From contig NW_026516206.1 of assembly GCF_025602895.1 (NCBI RefSeq), positions 186,001-250,000 of the forward strand: a DNA stretch of 64,000 nucleotides. Reading direction: 5' to 3'. The notes beneath the pieces are model-generated. The model was not told where the DNA came from. It did no database searches and worked only from the letters and a program-made list of their open reading frames with translations. The position numbers were made by a program, and so were the translations under genes. The DNA comes from Polychytrium aggregatum (lineage: Eukaryota; Chytridiomycota; Chytridiomycetes; Polychytriales). Each line of letters begins with the position of its first letter. The first letter of the stretch is position 1. This document shows positions 1 through 12,240 of the stretch, piece after piece.

Positions 1-843
1 TTTTTGTTCTTCGCATCCATCGCTGGGGTATTGAGGCACCGATATCAGCCGTATGATTGCGGTGGCCAGCAGCAGCCCGGTCTGCCCACGGAGCGACCGA
101 GAACATCCAAGACCGAGAACATCCAAGACCGCATACATGCTTACTGACCTTTTAGTCTGTTCCGGATATCGGCCGCCAGCTTGTTGGTCTTGTCCATCCA
201 TTTGTCGAGCTCCTTGGCGTTTTCTAAACAAGAGCGGCGGTCATAAGTATGAGACAGCTGGTCTCCCGGAAGAATATACCCGCCGTCCGGCATAGCTCCG
301 GTCAGATCATATCGAGCGCTTTGCGCCAACACGCACGGGTACTCTGATCTTCGCTGATGGTGTTCAAGGCCTTGTTGTGGAGCGCCTCGATCTGCTCGAT
401 GTTGTTCTTGATTGTCGCTATTGAGTCATTGATTCCGCCGATCTGGCGGATACATGTGGAAGCCATGGTGAGCACTTCTACGGACTCTCCATATGCTCCG
501 TGCGAAAGGGTCGCGATGCTCGTCGCTCTGTGTGAGGTACCTCGTCGAAGAAGCCGGTCATGACATTATCCTGTGGCTCTCCACCTTGGGCTCCTTTCTT
601 CTCTTTGTCCTTTTTCTCTGCCTTTTCGGCCTTCTCAGGCTTTTCGCCGGCTGGTGCTTTACTACCACCATCGGGAGGGTTCTGCAGGAGATTAAATCAC
701 GCAAGCAGCACATGAGAACTCGTCCCGCGAATCCCGGCTTTGAGTGCGCCTGTCCGAACAAATTGCAGCTGCCTGTTGCCGATGCGTCTCAACCGGATAC
801 GACTCCTCCATACATTGTTGAGGTCTTGAAGTCGGTCCCTCAT
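1..843 (-). CDS. Syntaxin (plasma-membrane t-SNARE, SSO1/PSY1-like), 5' part only
   Basis: Qa-SNARE acting in fusion of secretory vesicles with the plasma membrane. I spliced exons 814-843, 541-681, 343-442 and 145-223; the next exon probably starts near position 22 and the gene leaves the window. The start MRDRLQDLNN at 843 is typical of syntaxins. It is followed by a charged Lys/Glu-rich linker, then FFDEIGGINDSIATIKNN and IEQIEALHNKALNTISEDQ, which is the first Habc helix of the family, and ELDKWMDKTNKL. All junctions use GT donors and AG acceptors and keep frame. The SNARE motif and C-terminal membrane anchor lie outside the window. The Lys/Glu-rich insert between the start and Habc is longer than in yeast Sso1 (comparison from memory). 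Family assignment is secure; the orthologue name is inference. Confidence 0.85.
97..129. repeat. Two-copy 16-bp tandem repeat in a syntaxin intron
   Basis: The unit gaccgagaacatccaa is present twice in direct succession inside the intron after exon 4 of the syntaxin gene. No function is evident. Confidence 0.6.
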
Positions 844-1433
844 TTCGAGATTTGTGCTGGTCAAACCACAGTGTATTGATGGGCGTGATAGTTAATGAGA
901 TCCGACCCAACGAGTCCACTGGATGGAGCGCGAGGGAGCCGAGAATCGATAGATTTGATGAGGAGGGCTTTTTGGCTGCCCAGCGGACTCATTTTGCAAC
1001 GGGACACTTCAACGCACGGATTGACTGGTGTTGATCGGCTGCCTAGCTGAATGACGTCGATTGGCGCTCCGGCCTCAATATAATCCGCTTGCTGAGGCTA
1101 TCCAACGACTCTGCTGTTTGCCCTGTGCCTTCCCCCTCATCCCGGGCATGACCTCCTGCTCTGACTTGTAGCGACTCGTTTGCCCTCGTCGGACTCGTTC
1201 ACCCCAGACATCTCCACGCTCACACAGGACACTACAGACCAAATCCCAGGGAGGAATGGCCAGGGTCCCGCCTCGGATCCACGGCGGTGAAGGATCCATC
1301 TTGGGCAGCCGGTGTCGGCACCACAATACCCACACGGCCCGAAGTCACCGACCTATCTCTCTGGGGAGTGGAGCCAAAACTCAATGGGTGCAGTCATTTT
1401 CCGACATCAGCGACACAAGTCTGCCGAACTTCA
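844..1433. other. Intergenic region with a diverged dispersed repeat
   Basis: No coding region could be supported. From about 1000 to 1190 the sequence aligns by eye, with gaps, to 62378-62545 near the other end of the window. Both contain an 'acgg(g/a)acac-ttca-cacggat' stretch, then 'gctga', then 'cctcatccc' followed by a 'ctctg' block. It is probably an old dispersed repeat; its class is unknown. Confidence 0.45.
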
Positions 1434-1807
1434 GTAGGCTCCAGTGGGCAAGCCATGCGATTGTTTCCCGTCCTGGTTGGCAATCTCTTTGTGTGGTGCA
1501 TTCACTCGACGTGGGAGTGTGATGCATTCACTCGACTCTCGGGACAGTTCCATGGTGTATTGATATCAAGATGCTCGGCCTTATCGAGTCGCTTGGCTTC
1601 CCGGCACTGTGAGCACACCTGGAGATCGAGTCGCTTGAATCGACGTTGCCTGGCTGGTGCCTTTCGCTTGCGGGGAGCCATCTGAGCGAGAAAGCGTCCT
1701 TGATTCAGATCCAGAAACACATCACTGAACGGTCATGGCGAGCGTGCGATGTGTTGAGGGAGAACATTCATCAAAATCCGGTGTGTCCTATTTCATTGAA
1801 TCGGATG
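1434..1807 (-). mobile_element. Truncated MITE, second copy of the 17134-17543 element
   Basis: About 330 bp (1434-1766) are almost identical to 17164-17490, including the same small reading frame starting MAPRKRKAPARQRRFKR on the minus strand. The right end (about 1780-1807) is a degenerate version of the terminal inverted repeat and is followed by TA at 1808-1809, the expected target-site dinucleotide. The opposite end is missing: sequence to the left of 1434 does not match the terminal repeat seen at 17134. I read it as an older, 5'-truncated copy. Confidence 0.7.
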
Positions 1808-2074
1808 TAATTCCCGATCAGCGAGGTTGGATGGGCTTTGTGTCCTGGGCCGTGGACTCAACGGAGCCTGGACATGGGAGAGTTTCCCGGCGAGATAGAG
1901 CCATCTGCTTTGATTTAAACGGTTCGATGTATTAGCTCTCCTGGAGTTGGCGTTGCACTGCTTGCAAATAGCAACGTCATTGTCACAATTGATGCGGCTG
2001 TATCGATGCCAAGCAACTCAGTGATCCGCCAAGTCAGTCGCGCCGGCCACAGATGACTTGATAGTCGACAACCG

Positions 2075-3925
2075 TTAAAAGTCAAGTTGCTTTGCCTTCA
2101 TGTCAAGACCGGCCGCACATCCTGTCGAAGGGACGATGTTTCTGGAGACGCTTCTGGCGACTGATGAAGTCTGATTCTTTGGGAGATCCGTGCCTTTCGA
2201 CTTGGATTCCCGTTCAGCAGAGTCCCCAGCTTCAGGTGGGAGGTGGAATGGTTCAATTAAAAACCGTTTTCGGCGCACCTTGAATGCCAGGGAGCGCACT
2301 TGTGATTCTGGGAAGCGGGTCGAGTGTGATAGCGAGTTGAGTCGGGGGAGGCGGATGGCATGGATAAAGCCATGATAGTCCGATGTGTAGGCCGTGTTTA
2401 TAGTTTTGGGTGAACCTAGAGAAGGGGGAAGTATGATAGTGGTGCGCTGGATTAGAAGTGGTTGTTCCGATGTGCAGAGCAATATCCAAGGGCCCACAGT
2501 CACTTGGCAGCGAAATACGAGCCCCCGTAAGGCAAGCATAAGCTTGAGACGCACCAGCAAAGGACTCGATTTCGATGACGGCATCACACATGTGTTCGAT
2601 CCGGCGGATGACTGGGTTGGAGGTGACGCCATGATAGTCATTGTAGAGATGTGCGGGGATGGTGACGAAAGCGGTCGAGAAGGAGAATCGTACGAGTCCC
2701 CGAAGACGATGGAAAAACCGAAACATAGCCTGCGATGGTGGGCTCGTTAGCACCAGGCGAGCAGATCACTCCAAGGGTGTGATCATCATCCCATCGCATG
2801 AGGTTACTTGCCTGTGATGTCATCGTACAATCCTCCATTCCCCACATTGGGGAGCCGATTGAATGAACCCCGATTCGGAGGGCATCTCGAATCCCGGATG
2901 GCGGAGGTGGGGCGGTTGGCCTGAGGAGTGGACGACGATGTTGCCGTGATGAGACGGACATGCACAAAGGCCTATGCGAGGCTGAAGTCTTTGAAGGTCA
3001 AGGTGGAAGCGGCGAAGGATGGGCTACCACTCATAAATGAGCAAGGTGATATCAGAAGTGCCAGAAAAGATGAAGGGCGAGTCACACATGAATGTGGCAG
3101 AGACTCCTTGACCATACCGGAATCCTCCAGATTCGATAAGGTCCTGGATGTTGTTCAGCAGTCTGTCGTATTTGGACGTGACATCGTCATTGGCCCAGAG
3201 ACCAACATCAAGCATAGTCATTTGGTTGTGCATATCTCCGAGCAGCTGGGGTGACATTTTCCTGGTCAGATCGAATGTTGCGCAGTAGGGTGGATCCGGA
3301 AGCCTGCCAGAGGGAGAGGGCTGAGGCGCTGGAGGGACGAACATGGAAAGATGGTCGTAGGGGCGAAAAGATAGAGGGTACGAAACGATTAGAGAGGGCT
3401 CGTTTGGGGCAGATCTGGCGGATCAGTTGAGAGCAGGACGGACCTGCAGAAGGGCTCGATGCAGGACTGCGGGGTGTGCCTGCTGATGGAGGGGCCTGTC
3501 CTTGATATCGCCAGGCAATCTTGAGCTTGGAGTCTCCGTCGGAAGCCTGGAGGGAAGGGGCATTTTTGATCTCGCCATCTCTGGAGGTGAGGACGGCATC
3601 ATCTTCTCCACCCTTGCCCTCAGAGACACCCATGAGACCCTTCCGGAAGGTTTCGGTGCCGTTTTCGTCGGCGGTAGCAAGGAAGATCGGATGGCGAGCG
3701 ACGATGCCTTGGGCGAGAAAATACTTGAGGAGAATGTCGGAATAGCCGGTGTATCGATCTTCTTTGATGAGGATAACAGATCCGATGGGCAAACCGCCGC
3801 CCAAGACGTCGTCGAGCGACGGGCACCCGGTCGAAAGGAGAACCTGGCCGTTGTGAGCGGAGACCTTGGTGGCAAGGGGGAGTCGAGCCTGGACCGGGGG
3901 GCAAGCGGCGCTTGAATGAACTCAT
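2075..3925 (-). CDS. ELP4: Elongator complex protein 4 (PAXNEB family), one apparent frameshift
   Basis: Subunit of the Elp4-5-6 RecA-like hexamer of Elongator, which supports wobble-uridine modification of tRNA. Exons: 3444-3925, 3118-3328, 2812-2920, 2555-2729, 2075-2415. Landmarks in order: SSFKRR start, LSTGCPSLDDVLGGGLPIGS, IKEDRYTGYSDILLKYFLAQ, KIAWRYQ, FDLTRKMSP, IGVHSIGSPMWG, FFHRLRGLVRF, VTIPAHLY, DYHGFIHAIRLPRLN, LAFKVRRKRF, and a C-terminus ending in LDF as in animal ELP4. The summed exons are in frame only if one base is removed from the run of six C (3896-3901 on the plus strand, as G). The product would then be 438 residues, close to human (424) and yeast (456). Intron 3 (2730-2811) has a GC donor. 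Identity is very secure. Confidence 0.93.
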
Positions 3926-4159
3926 GAGGAAGGCAGGAGGACGACAGTGTTGAAGGGCCGATCAAGGATGATGTTGCGATCTGAGGAGCGGAGCCAAGAG
4001 AAAGCTGACCAGACGAGACCAGATCGGATGGAACAAGGGCGAGGCGGAGGGGACACTGCTACACACGGACCATCAACGACTGGGTGACGATCGATAGGCA
4101 GTGAAAGTCAAAGAGTGGATGGTGGATGGCAGTCAGGTTGGTGACTGCAAATGCCTCGG
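3926..4159. other. ELP4 upstream region
   Basis: 234 bp between the ELP4 start and the outer edge of the left palindrome arm. It must contain the ELP4 promoter. No specific motif was recognised. Confidence 0.4.
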
Positions 4160-4665
4160 ATACTATCTATCCATGTGCAGAGATGGACGGCGCAACTGTT
4201 GCTGGCACAGATGCGATGAATATACGATGCAGCCTTGGCTGTGCCCTGGTTGCACCCTGGATGCACCCTCGACACATTCCCTTGGAATCTTCCTCCTCCC
4301 TCTCCACCACAGTGCCAGCGGCGTCGCTGAAGATCGCAACGATCCAACATGGCATATCTAGAACTGCATATTGATCCTCTGCACCCATTGTGCTCGAGAT
4401 GAACGTGAGGAAACCAACCAACAGAAAAGAGCGAACAAGATCAAAATGAACTGAAGATGCAGCAGGTGTCGTCAAATTGAGCCGAAGATGCGGCAGGTGT
4501 TTGCGAAGCTGGTGCTGGAATGCTCGCAAATGCGTGCCAGCCAAGAAAACGAAGAGCGTGCAGATGTGGAGGATGAATGCGCTGTAAAGTGGTGTGGTCT
4601 GCAGATGATGAATGTGCTGTCAAATGGCATGAGATAAGACGTGTCCATGAAGAAGGAATGTGTCC

Positions 4666-4733
4666 GTCAAGATAATGGCGATTCTCGGGATAATGGCGGT
4701 TCTCGGGATAATGGCGATTCTCAAGATAATACC
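4666..4733. repeat. 18-bp tandem repeat, left arm copy
   Basis: A unit like ataatggcgattctcggg is repeated about 3.5 times with a few substitutions. The right arm has the mirror copy at 29122-29189. Confidence 0.8.
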
Positions 4734-5432
4734 GCGACGGATCCGAGACACCAGAAGACAGGGCCAAGGCTTGCCATAGCGCCTCGAATGTGTCTTTCGT
4801 TCCAAGCCATCCGACCCTGACACAAGATCCAGGCTCTTAATGGGTTCGGGTGCGCGCGCCCGTCGACTAAGAGGAAGGCGGTTCAGTAGAGGGTGCGTTC
4901 AACAGCGGGTGCAGTTCAGTAGCGGTTGCGGTCCGAAAGCGGTTGCGGTTCGATAGTGGACGTGTTCCAGACAAGCAACGAATCAAGCAGCAGGTGAATC
5001 GAGCAATGGTTAGCCTATTGTTTTCAGAGACCCCATAGCGCGGTGCTCTGACACAAATCATACAGTGGCATGCTAATGTTCTGTGGTCAGGCCACCCGGG
5101 ATTTGCTTATGAATACACACGCTTACCAGGCGGGTTGGGAACATCATCAATCCCTGGATCTCGCGTGTATACTTGACTGGCTTCACTGGAAGACCCCATA
5201 ACAGCATTCGTTAGTGTCCAAGACGAGACCCGGTTGCTGTCCAGTGATGCTGGACCGGCTCATCGCGCACCACCGGTGGGCGATAGCGCAACATAGCCAC
5301 AAAACAGCGATCGAATACGCCCGACACAATCCTTCGCCTCCATGTTACGTCAATTGCCAGCAGTAGTTGGGGAGGGGCCGAGTGCTTGTCAGTAGAGCCA
5401 CAAATGCCTCGTGCTCATACGGTTTGGTGGCA

Positions 5433-8400
5433 TCATAAAGCTCTCGAGTCCCTCTCATTCAAAGAACAAAGCGTTTGGACACCAAGACTATCCATAACAA
5501 GTCGCTTACGCTTCTGCAGGATGTATCTTCGAAGTGCAGAATAGAGAAACAGGTAGATTCCAAATCCAACAGCTACCAGAAGCCACTTTGGGTTGAGAAG
5601 GTAGGAGCTGTTCATAAAGACTATAGCGGTGGGTATTGCAGAGTGAGTATGGTTGATGATAAGCAAGATAGCCGAGACCGACCACAAGCATAGTTTGCAC
5701 CACGCACACCACGCACACTTCTGTATCAGCCATCGTGCCAAACACACATCATCAACTGACTCATCAGGGTTTGTTCGAACAAATCATGCGCATATAATAA
5801 ACAGCGCCATTTCAGGTAGCGTTGCTATCTCCCCTCCCCTCCTGGACCGCGGGTAGCTGCAACAGGCAACTTACTGTTGAGGGGTGGAACATAGACAACA
5901 ATGGCTCCAACAGCGAGCGCGCCTAGAACACACCACCATGTCGATGTGTTTCTATTATTGAAGAGTTTGAATGCTGAATTAATCAAAAGTCCCGTGGTAT
6001 GCAAGAGTCTTATGTGTCACATCGGCATGCCACATCGTCATGCCACATCGTCATGCCACATCGTCATGTCACATCGTCATGCCACGTCGCCATGTGATAT
6101 GCCAACCACTCCCCCCTGATGCTCCTGGACATCGTGCACACAGGGTGTTGATGTCCAGGTGGAGCCCGCAGGCTCCAACTAGAGCTCGTAGTTCAAGGAG
6201 AGCCCGCAGACTCCAAGTAGAGCTTATAGTCCAAGGCGAGCCCACAGACTCCAAGAGGGCTCATAGTGGTCAAGGAGAGCTCAGAGCCAAAACTTGTTCG
6301 CAACGCCAATTAGCTTGTCACAATAGCACTCACTTGAGCATATGCATCCCAAATGGAAGCTTCAGCTTTGCTTTGCAGGCAAATAGATTGAAGACTTGGG
6401 TAATGAGAACCGCAGCATAGTACATTGACTGGCCTCTTCTGATGATCTCATATTGCTGGCTACCGGTCTGCAAAATAACAATGCAAAGCGTTAGAAAAAC
6501 CGTCTGGAACAGCGTAGTTGACAATTTTCATGAATGAAATATCCATAAATATCAACTCAATCGTCCATGCGCTTGAGTGAAGGCGTATTTAGTGGATAGC
6601 TATTTCAACTCGACGATACTCGTGGCCCTTGGAAGCGATTATGCTCCTTCAATGCATATCTATGTCAAAGCAGTGACAGGGAGAGACCAAACCAGCCATG
6701 ATCGACAACACCGCGATTCCTATATTATTGATTGCATTAAAAATCAAAAAAAAAGTATGTGAATTTGACTTACCAAGGTGACCCCATTCAGCAAAGTGTA
6801 TGGCGGAGAGTTGTTATTGTTGAAGTACCCGTTGTTGGCTACGGCGGAATTACGAAGGTCGGCAGGAGTAACTCCAGCCTCGTTCATGACCAAGAAGAAT
6901 CCCACAAGAGCTGCGATGGTTTCGATAAAACCAGCTTCAATGTACGCCCATGAGAGGGCTTCTCCGTCGACCAGGATTTCCCCTTCGTCCTCGTTCATAT
7001 CCCGAAGCCACTTTCCGTTGAATACCGACTTGATTTTGTAAAGAGCCATACCACCCTAAACGCATGCACTGTTAATAGATGCTCATTTCCGCGATCTTCA
7101 AACGCTTTGGTGTATAGCAAATGACATCTTCAGCGTCTTTGGTACTGTTTCCTGCATCCAGGTTACGAGCGAAGGGGTGGGGTGGGGTAACTCCACATTA
7201 TGCGAGCTTATATCCGCGAGCTATTTCCAATGGAGGTAACAACAAACCTTCGATATAACACGTTGCTCGGCCATAGGGTTTGCGGGATCAACAGGCTCCA
7301 CTAACTTGGCCTGCTGAAGCTCCCTGATGTTGCGGCGCAAGCGCTCCACGGATCCCACAGTGACAGGCTTTCTAGGCGGCATCAGCATCAGCCCACCTTC
7401 GGTACCCTCTGGCGGCTCCCAGGCATATGAAAGCGATGCAAAGAGCTCAAATCCAAGATCGACAAACAAGATTTGAATCGAGCTGATGGCCGCAGGCAGT
7501 GGAACCACAACCGACAGGAGGAAAGGAATAACTTCGGGAATGATGTGCGTAACTGTGTACTGGATGCTCTTCTTCAGGTTGGCAAAAATCAACCGCCCTT
7601 CTGCAATTCCTGCAACAGTAGACGCAAAGTTGTCGTCCAAAAGAATCATGGCGGCAGCTTCTTTTGAGACATCTGACCCAGAGAGATTCATCGCAATTCC
7701 CAGATCGGCTTTCTTGAGCGCAGGAGAGTCGTTCACGCCGTCTCCCGTGACTCCAACAATATGTCCAAGAGCCTGAGCTCTCTTTACAATTTCAAGCTTG
7801 TTTTTGGGTGAGGTGCGCGCGAAAATAATTTCGTCCTTCTGAAAGATATTATCCCAATCTGCGTCTGTAAGCTCCGAGATCTGCTCTCCATGAATGACAA
7901 TTGCGTTGTATTCTTCTGGGGCGATAGATTTGACTGGCCGTCCTGTACGTTTTGCAACGCGCTCCTTGGTTTCACCGAGCATTAAGTTGATTTTTCGTCC
8001 AATGGCCTCGGCTGTAAGTGGATGGTCTCCGGTAACCATCATGACTTTTACGCCAGCCATGCGGCATTTTCCGATCGCCTCGCGGACTCCATGTTTGGGA
8101 GGATCTTCCAAGCTCACTAGCCCGACAAAAGTCAGTCCATCAGTCGGGAAGTTCTTCTTTTCCTTGTCGAATGAAAACCCCTTTGGATACTGGCTCTCAG
8201 ACAGAGTGAGTTGCGCAAACGCGAGCACACGATGGCCCTTTCCAGCCATATATTCGTATGATTGATCAAAGGCCTTTCTGTGGTCTTCTGTTAGTTCAAT
8301 CGCTTGTCCGCCGACGAGAATCGTAGAGCATACTCGCAGTACTCGCTCTGGAGCACCCTTCATCATGATCGTGAATATACCTTGGGGATGGGGCTTTTCG

Positions 8401-10222
8401 TTGATGGATAAATGCCATTTGGTCTCTGAGTTGAAAGGAAGTTCGCAGACTTTTGGATATTCATCCAGAATAGTGTCAATATTGGGGAGTTTTGCCGCCG
8501 AAAAGCGCAAAAGGCCAGATTCGGTGGCGTCGCCACTGATTTCGCGCTTGGGGATGGGCAGGTCGGTTCGGTTGAAGCGTGCTCTGGTACACATGGCCGA
8601 TATCTGGGCGATCTCGAGAACACCACTGGCTTTTTCGTCTAAGCAGACCTCAGTCTCGTCCAGTCCGTCCGAGGTGGTTGCAACGTTAAAGAGCGTCGAG
8701 TTGGTCCATAGGTTTGTCACCGTCATCTGGTTTCGGGTGAGCGTTCCAGTCTTGTCGGTTGCCAGAAGGGTGATGGCGCCCAATGTTTCGACTCCTTGCA
8801 AGTCCTTGACGAGTGCATTTTTATCAGCCATTCGTTTCGCAGCGATTGTAAGAAGCATTGAGATTGTCGCATAGAGGCCCTCAGGGACCCAAGCGACCAA
8901 GGTTCCGATTCCCGAGTTGAGACCAAAGTTGACACCGCCCTCCACACACCCGACGATGAAGAAAATGACGGCCGTGGTTATAGCAAAGACTGTGATGATC
9001 TTGACAAAGATGTCGATTTCTTCGGATAGAGGAGATCGCCGTTTCTTTTCGTTGGATGTGAGGTTGGCAATCTGACCAAGCACCGTATTGTCGCCAGTTC
9101 GTATAACGATACCAAAGCCTTCACCGGCCACAGCCATCGAGCCGTTGAAAATCAAGTTGGTTGCTTCCAGCGGGTTGCTGTGTGTGTTTGTTGTCTTTCG
9201 CTCTTGCGGATCGGACTCGCCGGTAAGCGATGAGTTGTCAACCTTCAAATCCAGGACCCAGAACATTCTGACATCTGCTGGAATCTTGTCGCCCATGCGA
9301 ACAAATACTACGTCGCCAGGAACAAGATCTGCGGCCGGGATGTTCACGATTTGACCGGCTCGCATTGCATTGCACTTTGATGGAATCATATTCTGCAAAA
9401 TGTTGAATATGTGAGTGGTTTTGCGACCAGTGAAATGATGCTGATGACTAATTGACCGAGTAGTGAGTATAGTGCATGAACCAACATACTAAAAACGATT
9501 CCAGGATTGCGGCACTCTTTTGATGCTGATAAAACTCAATGGCAGCATTGATGAAAGCGACGCCAATCAAAATTCCACCAAGATAAACCTGTGTAATTAT
9601 CCAAGGTAAATAATTGGTAAATATGGGTCAAATCATAGTAACCACGACTTATTTTTCTATATCCACGCAGTGGCGATGGAGTTTCACTGCTCCTAATTAC
9701 TTATAGCAGCACGGCTTGTGAGCAATATTGCACAATGAGCCAATGGCAAATTTTATCGATGTCACGGATAGTCCATTATAAGGCTTATAGAGTAACCATC
9801 TCCTTTCCTCTATAGACCTGTGATAAAATGTATAATAGCTCGAAAGCAAATTCCGATAGCAAGGCTCTTACGTTGGGGGCATTGTCGATCGGATCGATGA
9901 TGTATAGAACGTAGGTTGCAACGCCAGCAACAATGAGCATCACATTGAACAGTCCTGCCAACATCTCCAAGTAGCGGATTATTGGGTGCTTTTTCTTGGG
10001 TGGAGAGAGCACATTTGGTCCAAACTCTTCGAGTCTCTTCACCACTGTATCGTTGCTGAGACCCTGGGAATTTCTTGGTTTGGTCTCATCGACGCTAGTA
10101 GTATAGCGTTCGCAGACCTGAGGCAAGGTCAAATTATGTTCATCCTTGTACAAGCGGGGGCGGGTAGCGTTTTCCGAATATGAAAGTGTATGCACGTTAG
10201 CAATCAAGCCAGCCTGTGGCAT
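5433..10222 (-). CDS. Na+/K+-type (IIC-like) P-type cation ATPase, left palindrome copy
   Basis: Mirror image of the gene at 23633-28422. Exons 9872-10222, 9490-9588, 7248-9392, 6774-7055, 6334-6467, 5875-5951, 5433-5620 give the same 1,091-residue protein. It is predicted to be an ATP-driven alkali-cation pump in the plasma or an internal membrane. Catalytic DKTGT, GDGVNDSPAL and TM4 PEGL are all present. No frameshift or stop distinguishes this copy, so both look functional. The residue-level description is under the right-hand copy. Because promoter and terminator regions are included in the arm, the two copies should be expressed alike unless the outer flanks matter. Confidence 0.92.
5952..6333. 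repeat. Intron filled with tandem repeats (left arm)
   Basis: This intron between ATPase exons 5 and 6 contains about six copies of a 13-bp unit (catgccacatcgt) at 6015-6103. It also has degenerate roughly 37-bp units, each with 'gagcc(c/t)-cag(a/g)ctccaa' cores, at 6155-6295. The mirror copy lies at 27522-27903. Confidence 0.8.
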
Positions 10223-11103
10223 AACTGCCAAATATAATCGAATAAACAGGTGAATCAAAGGACACTATCGTCATCGGTAGCACTGGAACCACTAAGTGCG
10301 GAGATCATTTCAAAATCACAAGCGATTATACTGTACAGTTTCTTGCTGTAAAAGAGTGTAATGTGATTCAAATACAAATAATATATATATATCTAGTAAT
10401 TCACTGGGTACGATGGTGAATGACAACGCCGAGACGCCGCGACTGGACGAAGCCCAAAAGGGAACAAATCAAAATACGGACGGCTGGCCCCTCCGTGCTG
10501 GATTTATAATCAGCAGTAAGAGTCCATAAAGCTATATGGTAGCATATTTGCATGTGCTTATCAACATGTATAGCTACATGAAGATAACGATATACTAAAC
10601 TAATTGAGTGAATACACGCTCAAGGTTGGGATCTAAGGGCGGTTTATGATATAAACCGACTACGTCTACTTGAAACGCCCATGCCACACGCGATAATATC
10701 GCTCAAAATACATGGTGATGAAAGACATAGTGACCAAAGACGTGCTGACAAAGACAGCGACAGAAGACACGAGTGGCATGTATCAACTAGATTCTGGTTA
10801 CAACGCGGCAAGTATAACTTACAATGTCTGCCTTTTTTTCCGATCCATTTTGGGGGGGTTTCTTTGTCATTACTATACCGTCGGCTTTACTACGGTCACT
10901 GGTAAAGGTTTATTGGCATAAATTCAATACGTATCAATATTTTTGCCAGTGTAGTGCGCGGGATCGTATACCTGAAGCGCTGATCAGCTACCTGCTTCTG
11001 AGCCGGCGCAAGTCAGGCTAAGCTAAGGCTACTATTCCGTGACTAATCTATATCTAAGTGCTGGTGTCAGAGATACTTTCGCCTGACGGTGCCAGTTACA
11101 TAC

Positions 11104-11330
11104 CGAATATAGCTAGAGAGATGATCAAAGAGCCTGATAAATGGCGGAAGGAATGTGGAGAAGGGTAGAACGTGAGGAAAGTAAAAAAAGCGAGTGGGGC
11201 GTTCTCCCCCTCCCCGCGTTCGCGTCTTATGGTGTTCGTGGTCCTGGTTCACTTCGAGGTCAAGCACAAGCAAGCCCAAAATGGCGCCAATGAATAAAAA
11301 GATGAGGTAAGTCTGATGATTTCGATCCAT
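11104..11330 (-). other. Possible small membrane-protein exon, left arm copy
   Basis: Mirror of 22525-22751; see that entry. The open frame starts MDRNHQTYLIFLFIGAILGL and has one hydrophobic segment. Confidence 0.25.
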
Positions 11331-11814
11331 TTCTGGCCACTCGGGTTCTTTTGCGCTCAGATTATGGATCCGCCGATCATGCTGGGTACGTAATCGCCAG
11401 ATAAAGCGAGCGCGCACAGCTCAAATGCCCACGTATTTAAGCTAATCCAGTGCCGCCGAAACTGAATACCTATGTGGTTGTACAATAAGGCAGCCGATTA
11501 TTGATCTATTCGGGGTGTAGGCGTGTCGGCGTGTCGCTGGGATGACGTTGTGTTGGGTCGCACGGCGACGTCACCCCCTCCTCGATCCGAATTTCGACCA
11601 ATCGTACACAAGCAACAAGACGGAGTGACGTTGTTGATCCGTAAACGGGGGCTTACTGTAAATTGTTGGCACGGAGACAAGCTTTGATCGGGAGCTTTCA
11701 ATCAGGATCAAGCTTGACGAGAGACGGTTCACGAGGGGCAAATCCGGCGAGGGCACTGGCTTGTCTCGCAAGGGAGGTGGGCATGGCGTCGATCTATACT
11801 TGCATTCCTCTGTC

Positions 11815-11871
11815 AATTGGAATTGAATTGGAATTGAATTGGAATTTGAATTGAATTGGAATTGAATTGAG
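11815..11871. repeat. (gaatt)n-like simple repeat, left arm
   Basis: Near-perfect alternation of attgg and aattg units over about 57 bp. The mirror copy is at 21984-22040 in the right arm. Confidence 0.8.
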
Positions 11872-12240
11872 CGCCATCCAAGGAAACGAGCCAATTTCTT
11901 GATCTGGCCTGCTCAAAAGCTCGGTTCATGTCTAAAAGCCCTCTATCAACAACGCCATCAGCAGATCGATCGCCACCCCCTGGAGATCAACCCCATGTCT
12001 TCAAACGTGTCCCTCCAAGACGAACTTGTCGTCAGCGACCGACACCAACTGTAGTGGTCATCGGCCAATCGCTCGCCATAGATCACCACCCCTGGATCGC
12101 TGCCACATGCCGGGACAACAGCAACCCTCAATGGAATTCAAGTTTGATATTCATTCTCAGCAGCGATTTGGCTGATGTCCTCGTGTTTCCTCTGGCAAAT
12201 GATAATTCAATTCTATGCCTCTTCTATCTGGTTTCGTCGT

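Larger units (their letters stand above)
4160..12135. repeat. Left arm of an 8-kb inverted duplication
   Basis: Position x in this arm pairs with 33855 minus x in the right arm (21720-29695). All corresponding reading frames inside the arms translate identically, except one base: t at 4644 versus g at 29211 (unmatched complement). Pairing stops sharply at both ends: 4159 does not pair with 29696, and 12136 does not pair with 21719. The arm holds a whole P-type ATPase gene with about 1.9 kb upstream and 1.3 kb downstream. I checked the ends and all frames listed here, not every non-coding base. Confidence 0.97.

Noticed and set aside
3423-3965. 180-codon frame overlapping ELP4
   Set aside because: Same strand, different frame; the ELP4 reading with conserved motifs explains the region. 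Only the first few codons raised the frameshift question.
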